In this document: in pieces, positions 51,600-63,942 of the stretch
How the letters are laid out: every line of letters starts with the position of its first letter
How positions within the stretch are numbered: the first letter of the stretch is position 1
NCBI RefSeq assembly: GCF_002104995.1
Contig: NW_024468259.1
Coordinates: 434,001 to 498,000, forward strand
Origin: Linderina pennispora
Lineage: Eukaryota; Kickxellomycota; Kickxellomycetes; Kickxellales; Kickxellaceae
Direction of reading: 5' to 3'
Length of the DNA: 64,000 bases
Position numbers and translations under genes: made by a program
The notes under the pieces: generated by a model
The model's input: the letters and a program-made list of their open reading frames with translations, nothing else
Databases searched by the model: none
What the model was told of the DNA's origin: nothing

Positions 51600-53210
51600 A
51601 TGCTTCCCTTGTTTTCTCGGAGCACGAATTTGGCGCTAGCACAGCGACGTCTTATTGCGACAGCTGCAGGCAGCGGCAATGCGTATGTGGAGCAGCTGCA
51701 GCACCGCTACCAAATGGCCAGGGACCTGTGTCTGAATGACCCCGAGCGGTTCTCGTCGTCTAAAATCCGCGCGTTCTCAAAGCCAACAAGCAAAGACATA
51801 TTCCCAAACACCGAGCTGCGTCTGAGCAAGATCCGCACATACGGCTTCGACTACGACTACACCTTGGCGCGCTACACGGACCGCCTCCCCGAGACTATAT
51901 ACACGATGCTGCGCGACGTGCTTGTGAGCAAGATGCTGTATCCGCCAAAGCTGAAGGGCCTAAAGTATGACAAGACGTTTGCTGTGCGTGGCATCTCGTA
52001 TGACCGCGAGACCGGGTGGCTGTTCAAGCTGGACTCGAACTACAACATTGCCCTGGACACTATTCACTATGGCCGCGAGCCACTGCGCGATCTGGAGGAA
52101 GTGTATTCTCTGCATAATGGCCCGCATGTGGCACCGGACTATGCGAAGGCGCACCTGTACCAGCTGAACGACCTGTATAGTGTGCCAGAGGCGACACTGC
52201 TGGCCGACATTATCCAGTTTTTCAGCGAGCACAACATCCCGTTCCACCCGCGCTACTTGGCCGAAGATATTCGGACTGCTGGCGAGTATATTCACAAGGG
52301 TGATGGAATCACCGCCAGCCCGCTGCACAGCACCATCATGAGCAACCTCGACGAGTACCTAGGCAAGGCGCCGGAGCTGCTGCAAATACTCGAGTCGCTG
52401 AAGAAGGAAGGGAAGCGGCTGTTCCTGCTGACCAACTCTGGATATAACTACGTTGATGCCGGCTTGACCTACATGTTTGACACGCCAAAGTGGCGCGATC
52501 TGTTTGATGTTGTGATTGTGAGCGCGCGCAAGCCCTCATGGTACCTGTCACACCGGCCGTTCCGCCAGGTGCCAACGGGTACGAGCAGCAATGTGCAGCC
52601 GTGGGCCTATGTCGAGCAGTTTGAGGATGGCCAAGTGTATTCTGGCGGCAACCTAATGTCATTTACAAACATCACAGGGTACTCTGGTCGCAACGTGATG
52701 TACTTCGGCGATCACATTTACTCTGACCTGCGCGACCCCACGATCCAGAAGGGGTGGTACACGGGCGCAATTGTTGGTGAATTGAACTATGAGCTGTCGG
52801 TGCTGCAGCGCGCAGACTACCGCCAGAGCGTGTCGTATATCCAGCTGATTGAGAAGATCCTCAAACACTCGCAGCAGGAGACGCGTAGCCCCGAGTTTAT
52901 GAAGTTGTCGCCCGACGATCGCGAGCTGTTCCGTCAAATGCTGGATGTAGGGCGTATGGAGCGCCGCAAGACCAGGGCCAGGATTCGCAACTCGTTTAAC
53001 ACCAATTTCGGCAGCGTGTTCCGCACTGAAAAGTATCCGAGCCTGTTTGCCACTAAGATCAAGTCGTTTGCCAATGTGTACACGTCGGATTTGTCAAACT
53101 TGGGGCTGTACCCGTCGGATTTCGTGTTCTATCCGAAAAGGGTGGTGCTGCCACATGAGAGTCGCATGCCAGAGGTTGACGACCTGTTGGAGGACATTAT
53201 TGGCCCGTGA
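51600..53210 (+). CDS. HAD-superfamily 5'-nucleotidase (NT5DC2/3 type), probably mitochondrial
   Basis: Intact frame of 536 codons from the ATG at 51600; an in-frame ATG at 51579 lies before a T-run and is less likely. The N-terminus (MLPLFSRSTNLALAQRRLIATAA) is basic and lacks acidic residues, resembling a mitochondrial presequence. The HAD motif DFDYTL-like FDYDYTLAR, KRLFLLTNSGYNYVD and GDHIYSDL (the C-terminal acidic HAD motif) are visible. It resembles the cytosolic IMP/GMP nucleotidase family members NT5DC2/NT5DC3. Substrate uncertain. Confidence 0.93.
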   Translation: MLPLFSRSTNLALAQRRLIATAAGSGNAYVEQLQHRYQMARDLCLNDPERFSSSKIRAFSKPTSKDIFPNTELRLSKIRTYGFDYDYTLARYTDRLPETIYTMLRDVLVSKMLYPPKLKGLKYDKTFAVRGISYDRETGWLFKLDSNYNIALDTIHYGREPLRDLEEVYSLHNGPHVAPDYAKAHLYQLNDLYSVPEATLLADIIQFFSEHNIPFHPRYLAEDIRTAGEYIHKGDGITASPLHSTIMSNLDEYLGKAPELLQILESLKKEGKRLFLLTNSGYNYVDAGLTYMFDTPKWRDLFDVVIVSARKPSWYLSHRPFRQVPTGTSSNVQPWAYVEQFEDGQVYSGGNLMSFTNITGYSGRNVMYFGDHIYSDLRDPTIQKGWYTGAIVGELNYELSVLQRADYRQSVSYIQLIEKILKHSQQETRSPEFMKLSPDDRELFRQMLDVGRMERRKTRARIRNSFNTNFGSVFRTEKYPSLFATKIKSFANVYTSDLSNLGLYPSDFVFYPKRVVLPHESRMPEVDDLLEDIIGP

Positions 53211-55050
53211 ATAATCAGTATAGCAAGTTCCTTTTTTGATAGAAATACATCGTGATACAAAATATACTCTTGAAATGCGTGGAGTATAGTAGCATGATAA
53301 TGGCATGCTCTTGCGCGTCCGACGCAACTGTCTGCGAGGTCAGCGTGGCAGTTAACTCTGGGGAACAACGAGTCTGGCATGGACGAGAACCCACTACAGG
53401 CTGCCAGTAATGATGCATTCTAGTCGTTGATGTGCTACGCAGGCCGCTGTATCAAAGGTATCCTGTATGTCTGGCCGCAAGATGCAGGCTGCTGCAGGCT
53501 GCTGCAGGCTGCTGCAGGTTGCTTCAAAGCTAGTTGCAAGGTTATATATATGAGCGTGTCGATCACAACCGCGATGTACATATTTCTCAATTACTTTTGT
53601 TCCTACTGCAATATACCGACTTTAGAGATATTACAAAAGCACACAACCACATACTTCCACATGCGAATTAAAGACAAATAGTTTGCATGTACTTTCCCTC
53701 ATCCGTTCCTCATCAAAAAGTAGATGCGGCGGATTCACTTCTCACATGCCAAAAATACCTCAGGTGGCTGGAGTAATTATTTGTGCATGCATGCTACATT
53801 GCTCCATTCCTACCTGACATGGCTAGATGCAATAAAGTGAGAATAGTCCTCGCTCACAACTTGAGCCAGAGTATTCAGCTGACAGGAGATTGCAGCAAAC
53901 GTACAGCCCTTCTGTCGCCGTGTGAAACGTTCGGACATCAAGGCACGGCCTGACAATGCAAGAGGGAGCTGCAAATCGGATACCTAAATCCACGCGGACA
54001 AGTGGCGTTTTATGAGGATGGTGCTGTACACCGAGCCCAGGACTTGCAGCATACCGCTAGCTAGGAAGAGAAGCGAGCAGCTGGCATGGCGGACATTCCT
54101 GTCCCTGTCTTGACATACGCTTCACGGGCAAAGCAAGTTTGGCGGTTTGCAAGCAGGCAAGCTTGTTGTGGAGTGGAACTGACAACTCCTCACATCCTCA
54201 TTTTTTACAATTGGGTAACAAGGATGTGTTCTCACCGAGTCTTAAGAAATAAGAGTGCTACAATTGCTGGTGCATGTCGACTGTATTTTTAGGATGGCAA
54301 GCGTTGCGACAGGTAGTAGAGTGGCAGATGGGTGGATGGACAGACAGGGTGCCCCGCATAGGCGTGAGCAATCCGATTCCCCTTGCAACATTGGAGTCCT
54401 GCCACTCCTTGGAAATCATTCTTGAAGCAAGGGGATTTTTAGGCGGAGTCAGTGGTGATCATTAAATTAAATCGAATGCAAACCCAGTTCTATATAGGCA
54501 ATGTCGGGTTCATTTTGGAGCTACACGTCATGGAGGCTCATTGCACTTGCACAATTTTTAGCATACCCTCTGCAGATGTAGCGGCTGAAACAAGTGTAAG
54601 GAAAAAAGACAATACTGTGCAAACGGCTGGGTGTACTGGCCAGCTGAATTATGATGGCCGCCACCATCTCCATTCCCCCCATGAAAGTCAGATGCATACT
54701 TCGGCCAACTAAACAGCATCCAGGCAATTGTGCGTGTTGTTTTTGAATTAAATGCCGGTCCCTAATCAGTTTTCAACCAAGGAACATCCAGCAGGTGACG
54801 GCTATTCTGGTGACAACTTATTTGTTGGAGAGAGGGTGGGCAAGGGATTTTATGCAGGCTATGCTCACTTTTTGCAGGGAAGTGGGGTCACGACTGGCAT
54901 GAAATAGATGATGTCCAGCACACAGCAGAGTGCTGACACTCGTATGGAAACCTAGGTGCGCAACCCCCAACGATATCCTGTGCACTTTTTCTCTAGTCCT
55001 AACCTACCAAATACTAGTTTACTCTTAACATCCACCAACATATCCCATGC
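53211..55050. other. Long intergenic stretch with a small tandem repeat
   Basis: About 1.8 kb with no recognised gene on either strand; frames are short and motif-free. Contains the minisatellite listed separately at 53484-53520. Confidence 0.45.
53484..53520 (+). repeat. Tandem 10-bp repeat (GCAGGCTGCT)
   Basis: Three perfect copies and one degenerate copy of the decamer. Confidence 0.9.
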
Positions 55051-56692
55051 GCCCTGAAGCGCCAAATCCTCGACTTCTTGCGCGATTTTTTGAGAAACTT
55101 TGACACTGATTTTGCAGTTATCCACCCTTTGGACCCCGACGACGTGAAGAAAAAGAAGCTAGAGGCTGCGTGCAAGAAAGCCCACCTATGAGACGTCGAC
55201 TGTGGCTGACTACCTGCCGTTTGCAAAGTTCTACCAAGATTACCCCACCTTACACTCACATCTGCCTGAGTTTGTGAAGAAAGTCCCACTCATACTAGAG
55301 TGCCAAGGTCAAGTGTTCATGCACCGAAAACCACCTGCAAGAAAAGCCATGATCGTGTATGGAAGAGCAACATCGAAGAGCTAGAGGCATGTGGCCTGTT
55401 GTCCTCGGTGAGCGAACTTCGTATAGCCTGTATAATGACTGTCCGAAAGATCTCCATCTTGACAAGGCTATCCAGGAGCTCGGTATTCCCAGTGGTGCGA
55501 TTGCCAGCACAAAGCTTATTAGGTTCCTAGGCCATGGCCTACTTTTATGCTGGCAAGAGGCAGGAGTCCCAGGATGCAGAAATGGAGGCAACCCGCACTG
55601 CCCAGCTTATCCTCGAGCACTGCCCTCATGCCAGGGAACTATGGTACCATCCAGATCGAGTCTGGGGTCTAAGCAAGAATCCCCTTCAGGAGTTGCCTGG
55701 TGTCGGGACAGAGATAATGATAATGCTTCGCCATGTGCTCCACCCACGCCTAACAATGATGCAGGTTACGCGGCCATTCCCATCTTATATTGACCAGCCA
55801 TTCTCGCCGAATCTCCAGTATCTTGTGCTAGACCTGAAGCTTGTCCCGGAGTTTGTGCACTTACCGCCTATCCCTACAGACAGCATGAGCCATCTTGAAC
55901 TAAGCGGAATCTCGAACGGCATCAACTGGGGTCCTGTTCAAGACTGGACCAGACAGAAGGGTGCATTTCCCAAACCTCCAGACGCTCGTGATGCGGTTTA
56001 AAGAGCCTGAGAAAGGTCTCCTGCAGTCCTCGCTGGACGTATCCAGAGTTGCGATACCGTCAACGGTTGGTGTCACTGTGACTGGGATAACCCATAGCAG
56101 AAACGACCATCTGGGAAATACTTCAAGAAAGGGCTGCCGCCAGCTGTCACTCGTAGAGAGCACATTGGAATTTAGAGATATCGATGTCTACAATCTCCAG
56201 TGCTCTGAGCATTTCCAGCTCAAGTTGATCCCGGAAGAGGGCGATTCCAGCAAGCCTCTCCCATCTGCAGGGCTGAGAAACTTCTTTGGCCACAGGAACA
56301 CTGTCATCCGCAGGATGTCAGTGACTGGCATTGAGTTTATGCTGCCTCTGACTGTGAAGTTTCACAACATGGAGGACCTTCATCTGTCTCTGGGAATCGC
56401 AGACAGCAACATCATTCTCAACCTAGGCACACAGGCCTGACAAGGCTGAAGATTCTGCGCATCCGTTGCTTCTCTATGTACTGCAACGATCTGAATCATC
56501 ACAGGACGCGGGGTTTACTTTGCCAACGAGGACCACGAGCTATATATCATTGCTGCGCATGCAAGGGATATCCCGATTATAGCCAGCAAGAATCTGCACT
56601 GCCTGCACCTGTACTCGCACATGGCGATTGACCCAAACAGGTTCATCGAAACTGATGGCTCGGTTCCCAAACTTGGCCGAGATACAAGTTAA
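55051..56692 (+). pseudogene. Leucine-rich, F-box-relative-like protein, frame-broken
   Basis: Frames at 55040-55380, 55359-55520, 55534-55990, 55961-56440 and 56440-56692 join end to end with one-base corrections into a protein of about 540 residues. It contains LPFAKFYQDYPTLHSH, then spaced hydrophobic segments (LQYLVLDLKLVPEF, SHLELSGI, NLQTLVMRF, DLHLSLGIADS, LKILRIRCFS, LHCLHLYSH). Such periodic L-x-L strands suggest a leucine-rich-repeat-like fold common in fungal F-box families. No clear F-box is seen at the start. Stop TAA at 56690-56692. At least five breaks; whether it is functional is unclear. Confidence 0.5.
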
Positions 56693-57524
56693 TGGTGAGA
56701 TAGTTGAGTGTGTGGATTGGGCTTTTCGTCGATTGTAACATCATAACCAGTGCGATTGATCCAAGCACGGTGTAGCATAGTCTCTTCCTTCACTTCTTTC
56801 TCTCATCCATCTTATATTAGCATGTACCAGTACAAATAACATCTGTAAATAAGCAAAAGCAGGAGGCAAGTCTTTGGCTAGAAGCGAACATACAGAGCGC
56901 TGCAAAGTATCCTTTGCTAACAGGGTCATAGCTATGCGACTTGTCATGCGCCACATGATCAGATACACTTCCTGGATCACCAGCATGCATCACGTAGCGC
57001 ACAAGACCTTGCACCCTACCAGCAGCTCGGGGTTTGCTGAGCATGGTTAAATTGCGGCACACCAACACGCAAGGAAGGAGTCTCTTGAACAAAAGCGGTC
57101 ACCAAGATGGGGTTGATTCTGAGTTGTTTACTTTATAGACTCAAGCAACTGAGCGCCTGTTTATAAAAGGGAGGCACTTTCCTAAACCCAAATTGAGCAG
57201 CAGCTTCGTAATAAGACATTTTCTTCAACCCTGAACTGAGCAGACAAGGGGTTTGTGCTGCTCGTTTGCTTTTCCGATGGTGTGTGGAGAGTAGAGCATC
57301 GACTCATGTCGTCCGTGTTGGAGCAACTTTCTGGTTTGCTCTTTCTTGCATCATGCATGCTTTTATTTCCATAGGCATTTTTAACCTGTTGCACCACTTT
57401 CCTACGGAATTTTGACATGCATTACAGATCATGGTACCCACCTAGAAGATACTATGAAAATGGTATCTGACGATGCTTCTGGCAATGCTTTGCCAATTCG
57501 CCCATAGAATATGTCCAAGCACTG

Positions 57525-57615
57525 TACTCATAGCCACCAATACCATCTACCTGCTATCGGATTCGCATGCTACAGTCCTTAACTAGGCTACACCAGACAT
57601 AACTGATATCCTCAG
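57525..57615 (+). repeat. Diverged direct repeat, copy 1
   Basis: A segment starting CAATACCATCTA and running through AACTAGG is repeated at 58245-58335 with roughly one difference in four bases. Confidence 0.55.
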
Positions 57616-58244
57616 TACTTTCACTGGTGAAACTCTTTCAATACATTTGCTGTACCTCTTCATATGCTTGAAAACCCATGCGAATAGCACCTGTGAGTGT
57701 CCAGCAAGTAAGCCTGTTCAGCAGCAAACGCACGCCAAAGAAGGTGTAATTTAATGCCTCAATTGGACGGACAGGAATACAATGCGCCATTTGCCATTCA
57801 CCTTGGGCAGCGACAGTGGCAATGGGGCACAGAAATGTCGTATCTCGAGTGCTCAACAGTTTTTACACTTGTTATTTTTTTTTCTTCGAAAGGGTGATGA
57901 TATTCAATACTGGAGAAAAGAGGAAAAAGACGAGTCGCACGGATGCGCCAGATGATTATATATATGGCATATCTTCAATATGGATCGTTTGTGCAACCCA
58001 CCCGAGGCTTGATGTTACTTTCCACTTTGTAGCTCCAGCAGGTGTGCAATATATTTTATTTTATTTTTATGATTTCTGTTATCTTACACATTTATGCTCT
58101 GCTCATTATTCATATACTCAGTATCATCGATACTAGGTCTACATGTCTTACTATCTGTCTGGTATTGGCTATGATGATTCAGATGATAATGCTTTTGGTA
58201 CATCTGTGCCACTTTGCTTTTGGGACATGTCCACGTTTGTATGC

Positions 58245-58335
58245 ATAGTTATCAATACCATCTATCCACTATTGGATTCAGATGCTAGTGTCATCCTGAA
58301 CTAGGTTGTAGCAAGTATAGCTGTTATGCTCGTTA
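58245..58335 (+). repeat. Diverged direct repeat, copy 2
   Basis: Second copy of the 57525-57615 segment in the same orientation. Confidence 0.55.
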
Positions 58336-59780
58336 CTATTGATGCGCAGCCGGTGATGCGCAGCATGGCGACTGGCATGCCAGTCCCCATACAGGCTGTC
58401 AGCGAGAATAGCCGTAACACCCAGACAATGGAGACACCAAATGAGGGTGTGTGATCCTTATGGACACATTTCGCTACCCTAGTTTCGTTGCGAAGCGGCA
58501 TTTAAGTGTAGCAATGAGATCCTATAAAGGCGACACGTGGTGCTTGCAGTTTCCTTTTTATTTCTCATATGTTTTTCAAATAAAATAACTTCTACCATAT
58601 CCACTTTAAAATGCTCTTACAATTGACATTTGCAACATAATCTTCGCGTGCTAGATATAATAGCATGTGCTGCTTGAAAATATTTAATGTGGAAAATGAT
58701 TTAATAATACTCAAGATGTCATAGCTTCGATCCAGGAGTCCTTCATTATGAATTTTGGGTTGATTCTGTCACCAGTGGGCTTCACATCCGGTGGCCTCGA
58801 AGGCTCAGGTGTGTCGTCCAAATGTGCTGGCTGTGCTGGTTTGCACCTATAAACAGCACTACACAGCCTGACTCTTTCGGCCCTGAGCTGCTGCCGAATG
58901 TGGGGCACTCAATCGCCTACTAGTCTTCTGTATCCATATAGGATATAGTCTTCCCAATGCCTAGCTATTTTGCGAGAACTTGTATAGGCGCGAAATGCAC
59001 AAAGAGCTTCTAACGGTTTTTGATTTTAAAAAAAATGAACTACATAAATAAATGGAAAAGAAAAGCCACGAGCGCTGCGCTATGCCCCTTTTAAAGTTCT
59101 TACTGCCATGCGGCGTCTGCGTCATACCAGAAAAGCCAGGGAAATATGCTGTGATTGATGTAAGCACAAAAATATTTTAGTTCTCTATTGGGTCAGCCCT
59201 GGAGCTACTCTCGTTGCTGGTCGATGTGCCGACTGACATGGTGTCGCCATGCTAGATATCACCAGCTGTGAAACAGTATCCGTGCTGTAACTATATTTAG
59301 CGGATGCCCATATATTTGCTGTAGTTCCTGTTTTCTAGTTTATACATCAATGGGCTGGTTCCAGATATCATCGTAGAGTAGCATTGATATATTATGCACC
59401 TATTTTCATTTTCGGAATGGGTGGTTGAGTGTACACGCTCGATTACCGTGCATCTCGTATACCAATACTCCAAACTGCAACATTATATAAATCCATAGAT
59501 TTTAATTTTTGGTTCCCGTAGAAAAGAGGAAATGAAAGAGGTTTAGAGAGGTAGAAATAGGGTTGCGAAAGCAACCGCGGCAAAAGGATCAAAAATAGAA
59601 AAGCAAGCTAATGGCTAAGCTAAACGCCAAGGAAGTGCTTAATTTTTTTAAATGGGTTGTTTTCAGGCAGGTTCCAACCGGGTAGAAGAGTGCGAGGATA
59701 TCGGCAACCTCGGCTTGGTCTTTCCCGGTGCACATTCCCGATACTTTTTGTTTTGTTCTTTTGGAGCAAGGCCGCATCTC

Positions 59781-62700
59781 TCAGTTTGCAGGCGGCTGGG
59801 CAATAGCGGACACTGCATCGCCCTTTTGCTGCTGATTGAGCTGGTCAACCGAGAGGCCAGAGAACTTGTGTGCAAATACCTGCCGTGAGATAAACGCCGG
59901 CTTAGGCGCAACATTTGCGTCACCGTTTAACAGCGGGCGCCCAGGGTTCTCTGCCTCCAGCTCAAACGGGTCGTTGCCATCGGCATCCGACGCAGCCGAC
60001 GACCCGTTGCGGCTGCTGCGCCCTGTAGCATTCGAGATGGATGTCGACGAGTTCGACCCGCGCGTAGCCATGCCGCCTGGACTGATTAACGCTGCTAGTG
60101 TAGTCAAGTGCAGCCGCACCGATGGTTGTGTGCTGGTGAGCCCTTGCAGTGTGGCGCTGACCAAGACTAAACGGGCTGTCGATAGCCGATGTAGGCGTGC
60201 CCGGCGCCATTTGCGCAGATGAGAAATAGCGACCACCGCTGGCTTGCTCCCATTGGTTCCGATATATGGCGATGACTGACCGCTGGCCTGGTTCGATGCC
60301 TGCTCCTGACGTGTTCCAGAACCCAGTGCTAAACAGCTGCTGGCCGCCCTTGCTACCTTGTGGAGTGTAGCTTGTGCTGTTGCGCTGCGATGACGATAGC
60401 GCCAGTCCTCCAAACGACTGCGGCGGGCGCAGCGGTCGAGACGGTGTACGGGTCATTGAACGATCTGCCACTGCCATATCCCAGGCCTGTGTCGATGGCA
60501 GAGTGGGGCCCCGGCGAGTCCGCTAGGCGGTTGCCATAGGCGAACGGCAAAAACGCGGACTCGTTCGGCAGCGAGTGCATACCAAGCAGCGACGAGTAGT
60601 CGTGCGCCTGGACGCTGTCCCTCGGCGATGCAGTCGGGAATGGCGCCCGCCGTTTCTCATCTGCAGACCATGGGCTGCTGTGCTATTGCCGGTGTCAAGA
60701 GCGGCCATCGGCGAGTGCAGCAGCGACGATGCGGCAGGAATCTGCGTGTTTGATCGCTGGCGGCTGGACAGAGACGAGAAGCCGTTGGTGGACGCGGTCA
60801 GGGGCGAGATGGGGCTGGCGAGCGATGCCGGGAACAGCGGGTGTGGGGCTGGGCGATCGAGGAAGTCACCTGCGGACTGCGTGGCCAGCGGACTGCGTTT
60901 CTCGCCTATTAGACTCGACGAGCGCACTGACCGGCCGATTACATCCGATACTCCGCCACGCATGGCCGTGGTACGCGAGCTGCCAATCGGATTCACTGCC
61001 GGGGTGCCGTCACGGGAGCTGTCATGGCTATCGCCGCCGGCATTTAGCGACGACACGGATTGTAGGTAGGAAATGTGGTGGTGCTGGTGGTGGATGTGGT
61101 GGTGGCCCGACCGCAGCGAGCCGGCTGTATCCTCTGCACTGGCAATCCCCGCCGCATCTACGCTGGTGAATGCATGGCGTGTCAACTCAATGCCACTATT
61201 GGGCACGGGGCTACGGGCAAATGGGTGCATACCAGGCGAGTCCCTCGCGCTGAGGCTTGACTCTCTGAATTGGTCGAGCAGCGGAATGGAGCTGGACAGG
61301 AACGGCGAGCCCGACAGCGAGTTCTGGTTGACCGAGTGGGAGATGGACAGCTTGTCAATCAGCGTGCTGTCCTGTGGGCTGAGCCCCGTCTGAATCGGAG
61401 ACAGGTGGTCGCTGCCGCCAGTGCGCCTGCTGCCCAGCCGCGGCTTGGGGATGGGCTGAGAGCGCGGGTTGAGCGGGCTGCCCACCGACCCAAGCCCGGC
61501 GTAGCTGTGGGTGATGCTAATTCCGATGCCAGCCTCACCGGTGTCTCCGCCCAGCGACGGTGACGCAAACAGCGACGATGGGCTTTGGTCGCGCGAATGG
61601 AAGAACGACGCAGGATCGAAGTGGTCATCGCCGCTGGCAAACTCGGCCACCCCAGAGTCGACCCGCGTCGCCGGGTGGTCCTTTCGGAGCAAACCAGCGC
61701 TCTGGCCCAGCCTGCCGACGCTCTGGCCCAGCGACGACGAGCCCACCGAACTCTTGCGCATCGGCGCGACGTCATCGGCGCTGGTGCTGTGCTCGTCGTC
61801 TGTCTTGACGCTAGTGCTGCTGCTGCGCGTCGAGCTGTTGGCGGCTTTGTCCTCGCTGCTGCTGTCAGGGTTAGGTTTGGTGCGGATTTTGGGCTTGGCG
61901 TCGTGGTCTGCCCCAGACTTGCCTTCCCTCGCTGGCTTGGCACCGCCCAGCGCCGGGGTGGCCGATGCGCGACGCGCCTGAGACGACGAGGCGGCTGCCA
62001 GACGACTTGCCGAGGCTGGCAGTCTCTTTGGGTGTTCCGCTGTGCGGCTGCCGCGAGCTGCCGGTCACTTGGCGAAATCCGTTTTCCTGTGGCGGCAGGG
62101 TGTGCAAGAGCGCGCACTTGCTGCCGTATTTGCAATTGCCCTTGTGGAAGTACTTGCATGGTGCTTTTCGACAAATGCGTTGATGTCGTGCGAGAACGAG
62201 CAGTTGGCTCCGGCCGAGCAGTGCCCATGCTTGAAGAACTTGCACGGTATGTGTTTTGTCGAGCCAGCCTAATGTAGGGGAAAGAGAATAATGTGCGAAA
62301 CAAAAATTGAGCTGTGCTATCAGGCCATCATCGGCGTGCAATGGAGATTGCATACTGATAAGCGATTAGGACGCATCCCGGGTGCCGCTGTGCGGGTGAG
62401 AAAAGCGATATATGCCGGCGCAGGCATAATAGGCAGCAAATTGCCAATTGCGAGGTGCCCGGAGAGTGGGGTCTCTCTGGGACGAGCAGAGAAAACGTGA
62501 TGGCTCAATCAGGTGCGAGAGGAGAAAGTCAGCCCGGGAGCGGCACCTCATGTGTCATGCTCCAGCTATTCATCACATTATTGTGCCCGACTGCCTCCTT
62601 TTCCACGGGAGAGGGAGAAAATGGACGCCGACCAGCCTCCCATCTCTCACGCGAACAGCATTTGGCAAAATAGTAGATGGCTGGCCCCGCCCGCTCCCTT

Positions 62701-63051
62701 GGAGGGACCCGGTTTGTTTTTTTGTCCTCCCAATGGCGTGTGTGCGGGAGAAACCCAGGCGGGGGTGGTTGGCCTCTGCTAAGACACCAATTGTTGTCTG
62801 ATGTGTATACGTGCGAGGGGGATTGTTGGCTCAAAAGTGGTGCTTGTGCTGTGCGCGGGGGAGGGGGTATGAGTGCACCATTGCAAGGACTTACCGTTGT
62901 GCCCGCCGCCGCGGCGCTCGCGGTCAGAATCATCGGCTCCGTTGCGTCCTGCTGCTGACGGTGCCGGGGAGCTCTGTGCGTGCGATGATTGCCGAGATCT
63001 GCCGCCATGACCAGCGGCGGCCTGTCGATGTGTCGACTGTGAGCGAGACAT
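59781..63051 (-). CDS. Tandem CCCH zinc-finger protein (Cps3/Lee1-like)
   Basis: Putative RNA-binding regulator. Exon 1 (63051-62895) encodes MSRSQSTHRQAAAGHG and a Ser/Arg/Gly-rich head. The second exon (from 62268) opens with two CCCH fingers, each C-x7-C-x5-C-x3-H: the first begins IPCKFFKHGHC, the second PCKYFHKGNC. A long Ser/Pro/Gly-rich disordered region follows, with motifs such as SSLGQSVGRLG, HHHIHHQHHH and SPFLSSSIPLLDQF, down to the stop after IAQPPAN (59781). Breaks lie near 62180, 61990, 60655, 60465 and 60105. Two fingers at the N-terminus plus a long Ser-rich tail match the Cps3/Lee1 family. The phase at the exon 1 junction is off by one. Confidence 0.8.
62269..62894 (-). other. 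Intron 1 of the CCCH gene (626 nt)
   Basis: Minus-strand donor GTAAGT at 62894 and acceptor ACATTAG at 62269, directly before the first zinc finger. The joined frame is out by one, as with other breaks here. Confidence 0.6.
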
Positions 63052-63836
63052 GGCTGTTTTTGTGTGTGGAACTCAAGCGAGCGGACGCGGGCTGCTACGT
63101 TTGTGTATGTGTGTTGTTGTTTCCAATAACGTGCCCCTGTAGCGCGGAAATATCACTGGGCGGGAGTAATAATATATCGTTGGTGTGGGTGGGACCAAGA
63201 GAGGAGATACGTGACGTGGGCTGGATGGGACCGGCAGGAGCTTTTTTTGTGGGCCACAGAATACTAAATACAAAGCCTACTTTGCTGGAATATTTTGAGG
63301 AATAGGAAGGAGTGTGTGAGGAGAGGAGAGAATGAAATAACAAACCAAAAAAAGAAACTGTAGAGGCAGAGATGGGAGGAGACGCAGGTTTAAAGAAAAG
63401 GTGACTGCGAAGGGAGGTGGAAAAGGAGGAGGGGAAGGTGCTCAGGGAAATAAAAAAGCAATTACGCGGGGAGCAGCGCAATTCTTCCTTTACAAAAAGG
63501 GGGAAATCGGTACATGGGCGCTATGATAGGCTGGCGTCACGCAAACTTTATTAATTTCCACAGCCGCAAACAGGGGAGATAGGCCGGGCCCACGCCTAGT
63601 GCCATCCCGGGCCAGCCGCTCATTCCGTCCGGCCGCAGGTGGCAGGGAGGGAGCGGAGCGAGTGGGTGGTGGGCGACCGCCGCGCGAAACAGCAGAGCAC
63701 AATGCTCGCTTCTGCGGCTTCCAACGAGGCAGAGCGATTGCATTGTGCCCATGGAGATGAAAGGAAAAAAGTAAACAAGCTGCTGCCAGCGATCTACTAC
63801 GGTGCGTGTTCTGCTGATACAGGCAGGTGCCTGCTG
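63052..63836. promoter_or_regulatory. Upstream region of the CCCH gene
   Basis: About 780 bp. 63300-63480 is purine-rich on the plus strand (pyrimidine-rich in the CCCH sense). No gene recognised. Confidence 0.4.
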
Positions 63837-63942
63837 TTAGCGCTCGCTCGCCCGTGCAATGCTGAGCTGTCTCGCAAGCTCAGCATAACTCTTTCCGTCG
63901 CGCGTGAACCACGGTGCCCACGGCTCCTTGAACAGTCGCTGG
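63837..63942 (-). CDS. Terminal exon of an unidentified minus-strand gene (partial)
   Basis: A short frame reads FKEPWAPWFTRDGKSYAELA, then RQLSIARASER, then TAA (63837-63839). It is preceded by a long T-run, a pyrimidine tract and CGTAG at 63943, a good 3' splice site. The amphipathic SYAELARQLSIARASER looks like a real C-terminus. The body of the gene lies beyond the window. Family unknown. Confidence 0.45.

Larger units (their letters stand above)
56693..59780. other. 3-kb AT-rich gene-poor region with old repeats
   Basis: No confident gene. It holds two diverged direct repeats (57525-57615, 58245-58335). A short minus-strand coding-like fragment at 58711-58908 ends RINPKFIMKDSWIEA; the KDSW block recalls fungal-type (FunK1) kinases, but it is too short to assign. 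The minus frame 57638-57856 has no recognisable motif. Confidence 0.45.

Noticed and set aside
58711-58908. FunK1 kinase gene
   Set aside because: Only one short KDSW-like block; too little sequence to support a gene call.
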